Shown here: positions 56,151 to 64,000 of the stretch, one piece after another
Layout of the letters: each line of letters starts with the position of its first letter
Position numbering within the stretch: the first letter of the stretch is position 1
Source of the DNA: Marinobacter algicola DG893
GTDB lineage: Bacteria; Pseudomonadota; Gammaproteobacteria; Pseudomonadales; Oleiphilaceae
Reading direction: 5' to 3'
NCBI RefSeq assembly: GCF_000170835.1
Contig: NZ_ABCP01000016.1
Location: 1-64,000, forward strand
Length of the DNA stretch: 64,000 bases
Notes under the pieces: generated by a model
What the model was told of the DNA's origin: nothing
The model's database searches: none
Seen by the model: only the letters and a program-made list of their open reading frames with translations
Made by a program: the position numbers and the translations under genes

Positions 56151-56528
56151 TTACTTGAGCTCAACAGAAGCGCCTGCTTCCTCAAGCTTCTTCTTGGCTT
56201 CTTCAGCGTCGTCTTTGCTCGCCGCTTCCTTGATAACGGAAGGAGCGCTGTCGACCATCTCTTTCGCTTCTTTCAGACCCAGGCCAGTCAGTTCACGAAC
56301 GGCCTTGATGACGTTAACTTTCTTCTCACCAGGACCGGTAAGAACAACGTCAAATTCAGTCTGCTCTTCAGCAGCAGCGGCTTCACCACCGGCGGCAGCC
56401 GGAGCAGCAGCTACAGCTGCGGCGGCGGATACGCCGAATTTTTCTTCCATTGCTTCAACCAGCGCAACAACGTCCATTACGCTCATTTCGGCAATTGCGT
56501 TCAAAATGTCTTCGTTAGACAGAGCCAT
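56151..56528 (-). CDS. rplL: 50S ribosomal protein L7/L12
   Basis: 125 residues: N-terminal dimer domain ([20 protein letters not shown]), Ala/Gly hinge ([14 protein letters not shown]), C-terminal factor-binding domain ([20 protein letters not shown]). 39 nt after rplJ; the attenuator to rpoB follows. Confidence 0.98.
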   Translation of the reverse strand: MALSNEDILNAIAEMSVMDVVALVEAMEEKFGVSAAAAVAAAPAAAGGEAAAAEEQTEFDVVLTGPGEKKVNVIKAVRELTGLGLKEAKEMVDSAPSVIKEAASKDDAEEAKKKLEEAGASVELK

Positions 56529-56567
56529 GACTTTCTCCCAAAAATATAAAAATGGTGTTCAACAGAA

Positions 56568-57098
56568 TCAAGCAGCTTCTTGCTTCTGGTCTCGAACTGC
56601 CGCAACAGCACGGGTCACTTTCGTTGGAACTTCGTTCAGTGTCCGCGCAAGCTTGGTGATCGGTGCCTGTGTAACGGCGGCCAGCATCGTCAACGCCTCG
56701 TGGCGTGTCGGCAGCTTGGCAAGGCGATCAATTTGGTCTGCGCCCATCAGCTCACCGCCGACAGCCAGGCCCTTGATCTCAAATGCCTCTTTCTCTTTGG
56801 CAAAATCCTTCAGCAGGCGCGCAGCCGCACCCGGATCTTCCATAGAGAACGCCAGAATTGTCGGGCCGACCAGCGCCGCATCAATACACTCGAACTCAGT
56901 ACCGCGGATTGCGATCTTCGCGAGGTTGTTACGAACAACCTTTAGATGAACGCTTTCAGCGCGGGCCTTCGCTCGCAGCGCCGTCATATCACCTGAGGTG
57001 ATACCACGGTAGTCAGCCAGAACAACAGACAGAGCACCACCGGCAGTCTCGTTGACTTCAGCGACGATCGCTTTCTTGTCTTCGAGTCTAATTGCCAC
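56568..57098 (-). CDS. rplJ: 50S ribosomal protein L10
   Basis: 176 residues from GTG 57098 ([20 protein letters not shown]), with GGAG 8 nt upstream; this gives the normal L10 length whereas the long upstream frame is leader. L10 anchors the L7/L12 stalk and, in E. coli, represses its own mRNA. Confidence 0.96.
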   Translation of the reverse strand: MAIRLEDKKAIVAEVNETAGGALSVVLADYRGITSGDMTALRAKARAESVHLKVVRNNLAKIAIRGTEFECIDAALVGPTILAFSMEDPGAAARLLKDFAKEKEAFEIKGLAVGGELMGADQIDRLAKLPTRHEALTMLAAVTQAPITKLARTLNEVPTKVTRAVAAVRDQKQEAA

Positions 57099-57195
57099 TG
57101 GATTTCTCCTCGATTTCGCCGGGCATATTCCCGGCAAACCCACATATACCCCTCGCGGGGCTCCCAACGGTGTTTGGGTTCAGAGAGAACGTCTT

Positions 57196-57275
57196 CACAC
57201 CGTCTGCGCAGGCGTTGCTTTAACCCTTCCAGCATCTCTTTATAAAAGAGAGCGCCTCAGGGGCCTGCGGTCTTT
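57196..57275 (-). promoter_or_regulatory. L10 leader (autoregulatory mRNA structure)
   Basis: In the 226-nt rplA-rplJ gap the minus strand has AAAGACCGCAGGC (57263-57275) and GCCTGCGCAGACGGTG (57198-57213), complementary to each other and close to the conserved core of the L10(L12)4-binding leader of gammaproteobacteria. A ligand-bound structure would hide translation start signals further down. Confidence 0.7.
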
Positions 57276-57324
57276 GACAGCCTTGGCTTCCGCCCAGACT
57301 ACAAAGTAACTACCGAACAAAGCC

Positions 57325-58023
57325 TCAGATGCTCAGAGCGCTCTGATCGATAGTCAGGCCAGGACCCATCGTCGACGACAGGGTTACCTTCTTGAGGTAA
57401 ACACCTTTCGAAGAAGACGGCTTGGCCTTTTTCAGGTCCGCAATCAGAGCTTCAAGGTTCTCCTTGATGTTCTGCGCAGAAAATTCCACATTACCCATCG
57501 GCGCGTGAATGATGCCGTTCTTGTCAGTGCGGTAACGCACCTGACCTGCCTTGGCATTCTTCACGGCAGTTTCAACGTCCGGGGTAACCGTGCCGACTTT
57601 CGGGTTCGGCATCAGGCCGCGGGGACCAAGGATCTGACCCAGCTGACCAACAACACGCATGGCGTCCGGAGTGGCAATAACCACGTCGAAATCCATGTTG
57701 CCTTTTTTGACTTCTTCCGCCAGGTCATCCATACCAACAATATCAGCACCGGCAGCGGTTGCTTTCTCGGCGTTGGCGCCCTGGGTGAATACCGCCACAC
57801 GAACGGTCTTGCCAGTGCCGTGAGGCAAAACAGTACTGCTACGCACAACCTGGTCGGATTTACGCGCATCGACGCCCAGATTGACGGCAACATCCACGGA
57901 TTCCTTGAACTTGACGCTACCGCCCAGCTCAACCAGCAACGCTACCGCTTCGTCGACGGAATAAGCGCGGGTGGAATCGACTTTTTCACGAATCAGCTTC
58001 TGACGTTTGCTAAGCTTTGCCAT
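57325..58023 (-). CDS. rplA: 50S ribosomal protein L1
   Basis: 232 residues; L1 signature [20 protein letters not shown] and the N-terminal [16 protein letters not shown]. One nt after the rplK stop. In E. coli L1 represses this pair. Confidence 0.98.
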   Translation of the reverse strand: MAKLSKRQKLIREKVDSTRAYSVDEAVALLVELGGSVKFKESVDVAVNLGVDARKSDQVVRSSTVLPHGTGKTVRVAVFTQGANAEKATAAGADIVGMDDLAEEVKKGNMDFDVVIATPDAMRVVGQLGQILGPRGLMPNPKVGTVTPDVETAVKNAKAGQVRYRTDKNGIIHAPMGNVEFSAQNIKENLEALIADLKKAKPSSSKGVYLKKVTLSSTMGPGLTIDQSALSI

Positions 58024-58024
58024 G

Positions 58025-58456
58025 TTACAGGCCCTCCACGTTCAGGCCCATGCTACGGGCAGTTCCGGCAATGGTACGAACCGCAGCATCCATATCGGCT
58101 GCAGTCAGATCCGGCTCTTTGGTCTTGGCAATTTCTTCCAACTGGTCACGGGTTACCGTGCCAACTTTGTCGGTATTGGGACGACCAGAGCCACTCTTAA
58201 TGCCGGCTGCCTTCTTCAGCAGCACCGGTGCGGGCGGAGTCTTGGTGATAAAGGTGAAGCTGCGATCACTGTAAACGGTGATAACCGTAGGAATCGGCAG
58301 GCCCGGCTCCATATCCTGGGTCTGTGCGTTAAACGCCTTACAGAACTCCATGATGTTTACGCCACGCTGACCCAGCGCGGGACCAACGGGGGGACTCGGG
58401 TTGGCCTTGCCGGCAGCAACCTGAAGCTTGATGTACGCTTCAATTTTCTTAGCCAT
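58025..58456 (-). CDS. rplK: 50S ribosomal protein L11
   Basis: 143 residues from ATG 58456 ([20 protein letters not shown]); the Pro-rich N-domain [19 protein letters not shown] binds thiostrepton and is needed for RelA activation. The frame upstream runs through the leader and is rejected. Confidence 0.98.
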   Translation of the reverse strand: MAKKIEAYIKLQVAAGKANPSPPVGPALGQRGVNIMEFCKAFNAQTQDMEPGLPIPTVITVYSDRSFTFITKTPPAPVLLKKAAGIKSGSGRPNTDKVGTVTRDQLEEIAKTKEPDLTAADMDAAVRTIAGTARSMGLNVEGL

Positions 58457-58521
58457 GATATTTCTCCTGTGGGTTCGAACGCCTCTCGGCTCCCCTGTTT
58501 TTACAACTGCCAGTAGCAGAC

Positions 58522-58554
58522 ACAAAAAGCCCGCGTCGCCATAGCGCGCGAGCT
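58522..58554 (-). terminator. Terminator after nusG
   Basis: Stem AGCTCGCG / CGCGGGCT (one G-U) with an 11-nt loop, then TTTTTGTG, about 20 nt after the nusG stop. Separates secE-nusG from rplK-rplA-rplJ-rplL. A promoter for rplK must lie within about 65 nt; I could not identify its hexamers. Confidence 0.75.
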
Positions 58555-58575
58555 CTCAGCATTTAAGGCTGCTGT

Positions 58576-59109
58576 TTAGTCTTTTTCGACTTGCCCAAAC
58601 TCCAACTCTACCGGAGTTGACCGACCGAAAATCAAAACGGCAACCTTGACCCGACTCTTGTCGTAGTCAACTTCTTCAACCACGCCATTGAAGTCCGCAA
58701 ACGGCCCTTCTGTGACGCGAACAATTTCTCCCGGCTCGAACAGGGTCTTCGGCTTGGGCTTATCCGCGCCACTCTCAACACGACGAAGGATGGCCTCTGC
58801 CTCACGCTCTGTAATCGGGGCCGGCTTGTCCTTGGTACCACCTATGAAACCAAGAACCCTGGGCGTATTCTTGACCAGATGCCAGGTGCCGTCATCCATT
58901 TCCATCTGCACCAGAACGTAGCCAGGATAGAACTTGCGCTCACTCTTGCGCTTCTTCCCGTCACGCATCTCAACGACTTCTTCAGTCGGCACGAGAATTT
59001 CGCCGAACTTCTCTTCCAAGCCATTGAGAGCAACACGCTCCCTGAGAGTGCGCATCACGTGCTTTTCAAAGCCAGAATACGCATGAACGACGTACCAGCG
59101 CTTAGCCAT
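58576..59109 (-). CDS. nusG: Transcription termination/antitermination factor NusG
   Basis: 177 residues: NGN domain ([40 protein letters not shown]) and C-terminal KOW domain ([20 protein letters not shown]). 12 nt after secE, forming the usual secE-nusG pair. Confidence 0.98.
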   Translation of the reverse strand: MAKRWYVVHAYSGFEKHVMRTLRERVALNGLEEKFGEILVPTEEVVEMRDGKKRKSERKFYPGYVLVQMEMDDGTWHLVKNTPRVLGFIGGTKDKPAPITEREAEAILRRVESGADKPKPKTLFEPGEIVRVTEGPFADFNGVVEEVDYDKSRVKVAVLIFGRSTPVELEFGQVEKD

Positions 59110-59121
59110 TGCCCACTCCTG

Positions 59122-59490
59122 TTACCCGATAACTCCGGAGACCAGCCAACTGATCAACGAATCCATACCCCACAGCATCAACGCCACAACCAATACAAAC
59201 ACAACAACGATGGCTGTTGTCTGGATCAGCTCCGGCCTGGTGGGCCATACGACCTTCCGGATTTCAACCCTGGCTTCCTTGAGCAAAGTCGCAAAACGCC
59301 GACCACGCTCGGTTTGGAGCGCCACAAAAGCAGCGACCAGAGCAAGAGCTACGAGAGCCAGCACCCGATACAGCAGTGACTCGGCATTAAAATACTGATT
59401 ACCAACGACGCCCGCTGCAATCAGAACAAATACGACCAGCCACTTTACTGCATCGAAGCTACTGGTCGAACGATCGGCTTTTGACTCCAT
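59122..59490 (-). CDS. secE: SecYEG translocase subunit SecE
   Basis: 122 residues from ATG 59490 (MESKADRSTSSFDAVKWLVV). Three membrane helices, at about 15-32, 40-60 and 93-113, as in E. coli SecE; the conserved amphipathic part RFATLLKEARVEIRKVVWPT is before the last helix. Follows tRNA-Trp by 33 nt and probably shares its transcript. Confidence 0.97.
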   Translation of the reverse strand: MESKADRSTSSFDAVKWLVVFVLIAAGVVGNQYFNAESLLYRVLALVALALVAAFVALQTERGRRFATLLKEARVEIRKVVWPTRPELIQTTAIVVVFVLVVALMLWGMDSLISWLVSGVIG

Positions 59491-59523
59491 AGGAATCAGC
59501 TTATGTATCCGGATGTTAAAAAA

Positions 59524-59599
<76 letters not shown>

Positions 59600-59651
59600 G
59601 CACCGAAACAACTCAGCGCACTTACTTCAAGCTCTTACTCAAAAAGAGCAA

Positions 59652-60848
59652 TTACTCGATGATCTTTGAGACTACGCCGGCACCAACGGTACGGCCGCCT
59701 TCACGAATCGCGAAGCGCAGGCCATCTTCCATGGCGATCGGAGCAATCAGGGTAACACTCATCTTCACGTTGTCACCCGGCATAACCATTTCCACACCTT
59801 CCGGCAGCTCACAGGAACCTGTGACGTCGGTGGTACGGAAGTAAAACTGCGGACGGTAACCCTTAAAGAACGGGGTATGACGACCACCTTCTTCTTTGCT
59901 CAGTACGTACACTTCGCACTCGAACTTGGTGTGCGGCTTGATGGAGCCCGGTACACACAGAACCTGACCACGCTCAACGTCGTCACGCTTGGTACCACGC
60001 AGCAGAACACCAACGTTCTCACCGGCACGGCCTTCGTCCAGCAGCTTGCGGAACATCTCAACACCGGTACAAACCGTCTTAACGGTATCTTTGATACCAA
60101 CGATTTCCACTTCGTCACCAACCTTGATGATGCCGCGCTCTACACGACCGGTTACAACCGTACCGCGACCAGAGATGGAGAACACGTCCTCGATCGGCAT
60201 CAGGAACGGCTGATCAATCGCACGCTCCGGATCCGGGATGTATTCGTCCAGGGCCTCTACCAGCTTCTTAACAGCGGTAGTACCCATTTCGTTGTCATCC
60301 TTACCTTCCAGCGCCATCAGCGCGGAACCGGTAACGATCGGCGTGTCGTCGCCCGGGAAGTCGTACTGGCTCAGCAGCTCGCGAACTTCCATCTCGACCA
60401 GCTCCAGCAGTTCCTCGTCATCCACCATGTCCGCCTTGTTCAGGAACACAACGATGAAAGGAACACCAACCTGGCGGGACAGCAGGATGTGCTCACGAGT
60501 CTGCGGCATGGGGCCGTCAGCTGCGGAGCAAACCAGGATCGCGCCGTCCATCTGCGCCGCACCCGTGATCATGTTCTTCACATAGTCAGCGTGGCCCGGG
60601 CAGTCAACGTGCGCATAGTGGCGCGCCGGTGAATCGTACTCAACGTGAGACGTCGCGATGGTGATACCACGCGCCTTCTCTTCCGGTGCGTTATCGATCT
60701 GGTCGAATGCGCTTGCACTACCAGTACCCCACACTTCGTGACACACACGAGTCAGCGCGGCTGTCAGCGTGGTCTTGCCATGGTCTACGTGACCAATGGT
60801 ACCCACGTTTACGTGCGGCTTATTACGCTCAAATTTTGCTTTAGACAT
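59652..60848 (-). CDS. tuf: Elongation factor Tu (copy 2, tRNA-tuf operon)
   Basis: 398 residues with the same protein sequence as copy 1 (43057-44253). ATG start; the open frame extends upstream through two tRNA genes to 61025 but that is not coding. Located behind four tRNA genes and in front of tRNA-Trp and secE, the classic tufB position. Confidence 0.99.
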   Translation of the reverse strand: MSKAKFERNKPHVNVGTIGHVDHGKTTLTAALTRVCHEVWGTGSASAFDQIDNAPEEKARGITIATSHVEYDSPARHYAHVDCPGHADYVKNMITGAAQMDGAILVCSAADGPMPQTREHILLSRQVGVPFIVVFLNKADMVDDEELLELVEMEVRELLSQYDFPGDDTPIVTGSALMALEGKDDNEMGTTAVKKLVEALDEYIPDPERAIDQPFLMPIEDVFSISGRGTVVTGRVERGIIKVGDEVEIVGIKDTVKTVCTGVEMFRKLLDEGRAGENVGVLLRGTKRDDVERGQVLCVPGSIKPHTKFECEVYVLSKEEGGRHTPFFKGYRPQFYFRTTDVTGSCELPEGVEMVMPGDNVKMSVTLIAPIAMEDGLRFAIREGGRTVGAGVVSKIIE

Positions 60849-60898
60849 TCGACCTATCTCCCTAATCAACTGGACCGTAACGTTGACCGGACAAATAA

Positions 60899-60974
60899 TG
60901 GAGCTCATGACCGGAATTGAACCGGTGACCTCATCCTTACCAAGGATGTGCTCTACCGACTGAGCTACATGAGC
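60899..60974 (-). tRNA. tRNA-Thr (GGU)
   Basis: 76 nt with encoded CCA; anticodon loop TTGGTAA. T-stem ACCGG/CCGGT fully paired. Last of four tRNAs ahead of tuf. Confidence 0.95.
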
Positions 60975-60992
60975 GCTTTCAACACTACAAAT

Positions 60993-61067
<75 letters not shown>

Positions 61068-61077
61068 GAGCAATAAG

Positions 61078-61161
61078 TGGTGGAGGGGGCAGGATTCGAA
61101 CCTGCGAAGCTTTCGCGTCAGATTTACAGTCTGATCCCTTTGGCCACTCGGGAACCCCTCC
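61078..61161 (-). tRNA. tRNA-Tyr (GUA)
   Basis: 84 nt with the long class II variable arm and encoded CCA; anticodon in ACTGTAAAT reads GTA. Acceptor GGAGGGG/CCCCTCC. Confidence 0.95.
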
Positions 61162-61201
61162 GAGCCAGGCCTGCCACCGGCAAACCTGCCTAAACTTAAA
61201 G

Positions 61202-61277
61202 TGGAGCTGGCGGACGGAATCGAACCCCCGACCTGCTGATTACAAGTCAGCTGCTCTACCAACTGAGCTACGCCAGC
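61202..61277 (-). tRNA. tRNA-Thr (UGU)
   Basis: 76 nt with encoded CCA; anticodon loop CTTGTAA. The T-stem is GGGGG against CCGTC, with a G-G mismatch at 51:63 and a G-U at 50:64, an odd feature. First tRNA of the operon, closest to the promoter. Confidence 0.93.
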
Positions 61278-61305
61278 TCACATTCGCCTCTTCAGCGAGG
61301 GCGGT

Positions 61306-61334
61306 ATACTACGGATTTTCAGAACGCGTTGCAA
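61306..61334 (-). promoter_or_regulatory. Promoter of the tRNA-tuf operon
   Basis: Minus strand TTGCAA (61329-61334), 17 nt, TAGTAT (61306-61311), then a GC-rich discriminator (CCGCCC) as in stable-RNA promoters. It overlaps the final codons of the SPOR gene, whose stop is part of the -10. Confidence 0.65.
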
Positions 61335-62037
61335 CACCTTCACAACGCCTGATTTCGACCATGTCGAAATTCTCACTGTAATCCGTTTCCGCCACCCCAA
61401 CCGCACCGGAATCCGGCACCAGCTGGTCTTCAAAAACGAGCGCGTAGCTTAGCTGATTTCGGGGGAAGTTGGCCAGTATTGCATTGAGATTCTGGCGTTT
61501 TTTTTCAGCCAGGACATTTTCGGCGGCCCGCCGAGACTCGAACAGTCCCAGGGAAATGGCATTTTTATTCTCGCCCCGGGTTACCAGGTAGGAATCGATC
61601 CCCCTCCGCTGGAGATTGCGAAACATGTCCAGCGCCCGGTCTTCCGGTTGAGGGGGTATGATCACCCAATGCAGCGGCGCCAATTCCCGCTCCTCCTCAT
61701 TAACGTCGTAGTCCGTTCCGGGCCGCCCCAGGGAACGATAAGCCTTCCGCGCCCCCTCCTTCGAGTCGAACCAGCCCAACCGAACGCAGAAGCTCAGGGG
61801 AACCTCTTCTCTCTCTGGCGGGACATCAACAGCTGCCTGAGCTGCTTCGCCCTCGGCCAGCATCACATCATTCCCGGCGGCTTCGAGGTCAGCCTCTGGC
61901 GAGAGCGGTTTCAGATCAGCCACCCGGGGCAACGCCTGGCGCTCAGTTACAACGGCAACGGGCTTTGGTCCGAGCTTGTCCCCGTATAACCAAAGCGCGC
62001 CATTGATCAGAATCAGGGCAACAGCAAACCACCTCAT
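61309..62037 (-). CDS. SPOR-domain membrane protein
   Basis: 242 residues: one N-terminal membrane helix (WFAVALILINGALWLYG), a variable linker, and a SPOR-like domain (about 90-200: FCVRLGWFDSKEGARKAYRS, AISLGLFESRRAAENVLAEK). SPOR domains bind denuded glycan strands at division sites. Its ATG overlaps the coaX stop (ATGA). This birA-coaX-SPOR order also occurs in Pseudomonas. Specific function not known. Confidence 0.85.
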   Translation of the reverse strand: MRWFAVALILINGALWLYGDKLGPKPVAVVTERQALPRVADLKPLSPEADLEAAGNDVMLAEGEAAQAAVDVPPEREEVPLSFCVRLGWFDSKEGARKAYRSLGRPGTDYDVNEEERELAPLHWVIIPPQPEDRALDMFRNLQRRGIDSYLVTRGENKNAISLGLFESRRAAENVLAEKKRQNLNAILANFPRNQLSYALVFEDQLVPDSGAVGVAETDYSENFDMVEIRRCEGVATRSENP

Positions 62038-62768
62038 TCGCGCTCACTCTCCCCATCAACAGCTGCAAGCCCCTTGAGCACCAATGAGGGTTCGTGATGG
62101 GCCGAAAGCCCGGCCTCAATCAGGCCTTCGGCGTCGCCTCCCGTGACCAGAACGCGGCCAAGACCAAGACGACTGCAATCCGCCTCAATTCGCGCAGCCA
62201 TCGACGCCCAGAGCCAGACCAATCCATGCTGAACGCATTCGGTTGTCGACGCCCCAGGCTCCGCAGCCTGCACGTCGCTGACCTCAAAACCGATTCGTGC
62301 CGCATCCTGCCTCAACGATCTGAGCATCATCTGTTTGCCAGGGAGAATGTAGCCACCCAAGTGCCCACCCGAATCAGCAACATAATCAATCGTAATAGCA
62401 CTGCCGGCATCAACAACGGCAAAACCACCAACATCGGCCTGCCAGGCAGCGTACATGGCGTGCCAGCGATCGGCCCCCATCCTGTCAGTCTCGGTGTAGG
62501 CATTCACCAAACCACCCCGGCGGGGTTCAGCCCAATGAAAAACAATCGGAGCACAACAGAACGCTTCCAACTGCATCTGCAAATGTCGGCGCCTTTCTTC
62601 CGAGATCACAGTGGATATCGCAATTCGCTTGATGTCGGCGGACTGACACCGGATGTCGCAGAATGGGTCGTCGGCGTCCAGAGTGGCGGAACCGCTGCCA
62701 ACCAAACGACCATCGCCGACCAGCAGCCACTTCAGCCGGGTATTCCCGGCGTCGACCAATAGTTTCAT
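62034..62768 (-). CDS. coaX: Type III pantothenate kinase
   Basis: First step of coenzyme A synthesis; 244 residues of the acetate-kinase-like fold. Motifs: phosphate loop MKLLVDAGNTRLKW, GADRWHAMYAAW, VDAGSAITIDYV and GGYILPG. Type III enzymes use no CoA feedback and require a monovalent cation. ATGA overlaps with birA upstream and the SPOR gene downstream. Confidence 0.96.
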   Translation of the reverse strand: MKLLVDAGNTRLKWLLVGDGRLVGSGSATLDADDPFCDIRCQSADIKRIAISTVISEERRRHLQMQLEAFCCAPIVFHWAEPRRGGLVNAYTETDRMGADRWHAMYAAWQADVGGFAVVDAGSAITIDYVADSGGHLGGYILPGKQMMLRSLRQDAARIGFEVSDVQAAEPGASTTECVQHGLVWLWASMAARIEADCSRLGLGRVLVTGGDAEGLIEAGLSAHHEPSLVLKGLAAVDGESERE

Positions 62769-63742
62769 GGGCGTACCCGCAAACTTATCTCGCCAGCTCG
62801 AACCCTGACCAGCTCTTCGCCATCGTCGATCAGGTAGTTACCGGTGTCATCGATTCCACACCCATTCCCGGCGAGCCCACCTTGACTGGCAACCAGGGAC
62901 TTACCGGAAAAAATATCACGACTCTGCCAACGTGAACGGAACCCGGAAAAACCCTGACTGGCGAACTCATCCACAGAGTCGAGGACGGAGTTAACGAGCG
63001 ACGCCGCAAGTTCGCTGCGACCCCAGCGACGCTCAGGCATAGCTATATCCAGACTGCTCCAGGATTGATCCACCTCTGCGGACTCTTTCATGTGCACGTT
63101 CAGACCAATACCTGCAACGACCTGCACCACCCCCTCTTCAAGTTCTCCCTGAAGCTCAACCAGAATGCCAGCCAGCTTGCTACCACCCAGAAATATATCG
63201 TTGGGCCACTTCAGCCCTACACCTGCAACACCTTGCTGCTCCAGAGCTTCAGCGACTGCCACACCCAGAACCAGGCTTAAACCGTCCAGCATGGCGAAGC
63301 TGCCGCGAAACGTCAGTCCCAGGCTCAGGTACAGGTTCTGCCCCTGCGGGCTTTGCCAAGGCCGGCCGCGCCTGCCACGTCCAGCAGTCTGACAATCGGC
63401 GATGCACACGGGAATACGGCCGGAATCGGATCCCGAACGGCCCGCACGGCGTCGCACAATTTCGGCATTGGTCGAATCCACTTCATCCAGTACGATCAGC
63501 TCGACCCTGGAGCGACAATCTGGCGCCAAGCCCTGTACTATCCCTTCCGCCTCGAGCAAGTCCATGTCGCTCAACAGGCGATAGCCCTTGCCACGAATGG
63601 TTTCTATGCGGACACCTTCCTCCGATGCACGACGGATCTGTTTCCAAATTGCCGTGCGACTGATGCCAAGACTGCTGGCAAGGGACTCACCGGAGTGAAA
63701 CTGGCCGTCCGCCAGGAGACCAAGAAGTGCTTTGGATTTCAT
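62765..63742 (-). CDS. birA: Biotin-protein ligase / biotin operon repressor BirA
   Basis: 325 residues from ATG 63742; a TTG one codon earlier is possible. N-terminal helix-turn-helix (SLASSLGISRTAIWKQIRRA) and the ligase domain with the biotin loop GRGRRGRPWQSP and KWPNDIFLGGSKLAGILVEL. It attaches biotin to BCCP of acetyl-CoA carboxylase and probably represses bio genes. First gene of the birA-coaX-SPOR operon. Confidence 0.96.
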   Translation of the reverse strand: MKSKALLGLLADGQFHSGESLASSLGISRTAIWKQIRRASEEGVRIETIRGKGYRLLSDMDLLEAEGIVQGLAPDCRSRVELIVLDEVDSTNAEIVRRRAGRSGSDSGRIPVCIADCQTAGRGRRGRPWQSPQGQNLYLSLGLTFRGSFAMLDGLSLVLGVAVAEALEQQGVAGVGLKWPNDIFLGGSKLAGILVELQGELEEGVVQVVAGIGLNVHMKESAEVDQSWSSLDIAMPERRWGRSELAASLVNSVLDSVDEFASQGFSGFRSRWQSRDIFSGKSLVASQGGLAGNGCGIDDTGNYLIDDGEELVRVRAGEISLRVRP

Positions 63743-63850
63743 CAAGGAACGCCCGCGTATTTGAATGGGATCAGGGCGGGATTAAACAACACGTCGAACC
63801 AAAAGACAAAGGGCGACGCCGCGGCATTTCCAAAGTTTGCCGCCCCGACC

Positions 63851-64000
63851 TCAGGGTATGGGCGTTGCGGTAAGATTCGCCTCAATATCGAAGTTCTGCA
63901 TTTTCACACCATAGACAGCCGTTTGCGGACCGCCTGTAGGATGAAACAGGTCAATATTGTTGATGGAGAGCTCCTTGAACCGGCTCCTTGCCCGAACGGC
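63851..64000 (-). CDS. C-terminal fragment of an unidentified protein (cut by window edge)
   Basis: The minus strand is open from the window edge to a TGA at 63851-63853, giving 49 residues with SINNIDLFHPTGGPQTAVYG and KMQNFDIEANLTATPIP. Composition and codon use look coding, and the frame ends cleanly 110 bp before birA. The motif resembles C-termini of exported beta-rich proteins, but I cannot name the family. No RBS or start is visible because it lies outside. Confidence 0.55.
   Translation of the reverse strand, partial: AVRARSRFKELSINNIDLFHPTGGPQTAVYGVKMQNFDIEANLTATPIP

Noticed and set aside
59606..59650. Weak hairpin GCTCTT/AAGAGC between tuf and tRNA-Trp as a terminator
   Set aside because: Only 6 bp with no T-run after it on the minus strand; more likely an RNA processing signal or chance.

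Overview
The window is a stretch of a gammaproteobacterial chromosome. The closest match I can argue from gene order and protein sequence is Marinobacter or a near relative: a Pseudomonas-like order of typA, glnA, a DUF4124 gene and ntrBC; an ssb, MFS, uvrA block; and a Vibrio/Shewanella-style MSHA pilus locus. No rRNA, CRISPR array, prophage, integrase or insertion sequence was found. Almost all of it is densely packed, single-copy core DNA.

Left part (1-7172), nitrogen control. A partial typA (minus) is divergent from glnA (plus). The glnA upstream region has two good NtrC boxes about 30 bp apart and a near-consensus sigma-54 promoter. After a terminator come a secreted DUF4124 protein and then ntrB-ntrC, which also has an NtrC-like box and a sigma-54-like promoter in front. 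The system can therefore regulate glnA and probably itself.

Middle left (7184-23992), one complete minus-strand MSHA (type IVa) pilus operon of 17 genes in the order mshI, a PilN-like gene, mshJ, K, L, M, N, E, G, F, B, A, C, D, O, P, Q. Most junctions are overlaps or 1-3 nt gaps. The motor ATPase MshE carries two textbook cyclic-di-GMP binding repeats. MshQ is a very large exported protein with a lectin-like domain, a good candidate pilus-tip adhesin. A hairpin with a T-run follows the major pilin gene. No retraction ATPase or prepilin peptidase gene is present, so these must lie elsewhere.

24153-29136: ssb and a YajR-like MFS transporter (minus), divergent from uvrA (plus).

29209-61277: the main translation/transcription cluster, all minus: tRNA-Thr(UGU), tRNA-Tyr, tRNA-Gly, tRNA-Thr(GGU), tuf, tRNA-Trp, secE, nusG, rplK-A-J-L, rpoB-C, rpsL-G, fusA, a second tuf, then S10, spc and alpha operons down to rplQ. 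Strong promoters can be read in front of the tRNA-tuf operon, the str operon, S10 and the alpha operon, and a classic rplL-rpoB attenuator and L10-type leader are visible. The two tuf genes are practically identical. 

Right end (61309-64000, minus): birA, coaX and a SPOR-domain gene form one overlapping operon that runs into the tRNA-tuf promoter; the last 150 bp hold the C-terminus of an unidentified gene.

I found no clearly novel multi-gene system. The items most worth following up are MshQ and the minor pilins, the NtrC/sigma-54 control sites, the promoter nested in the SPOR gene, and the tuf pair.
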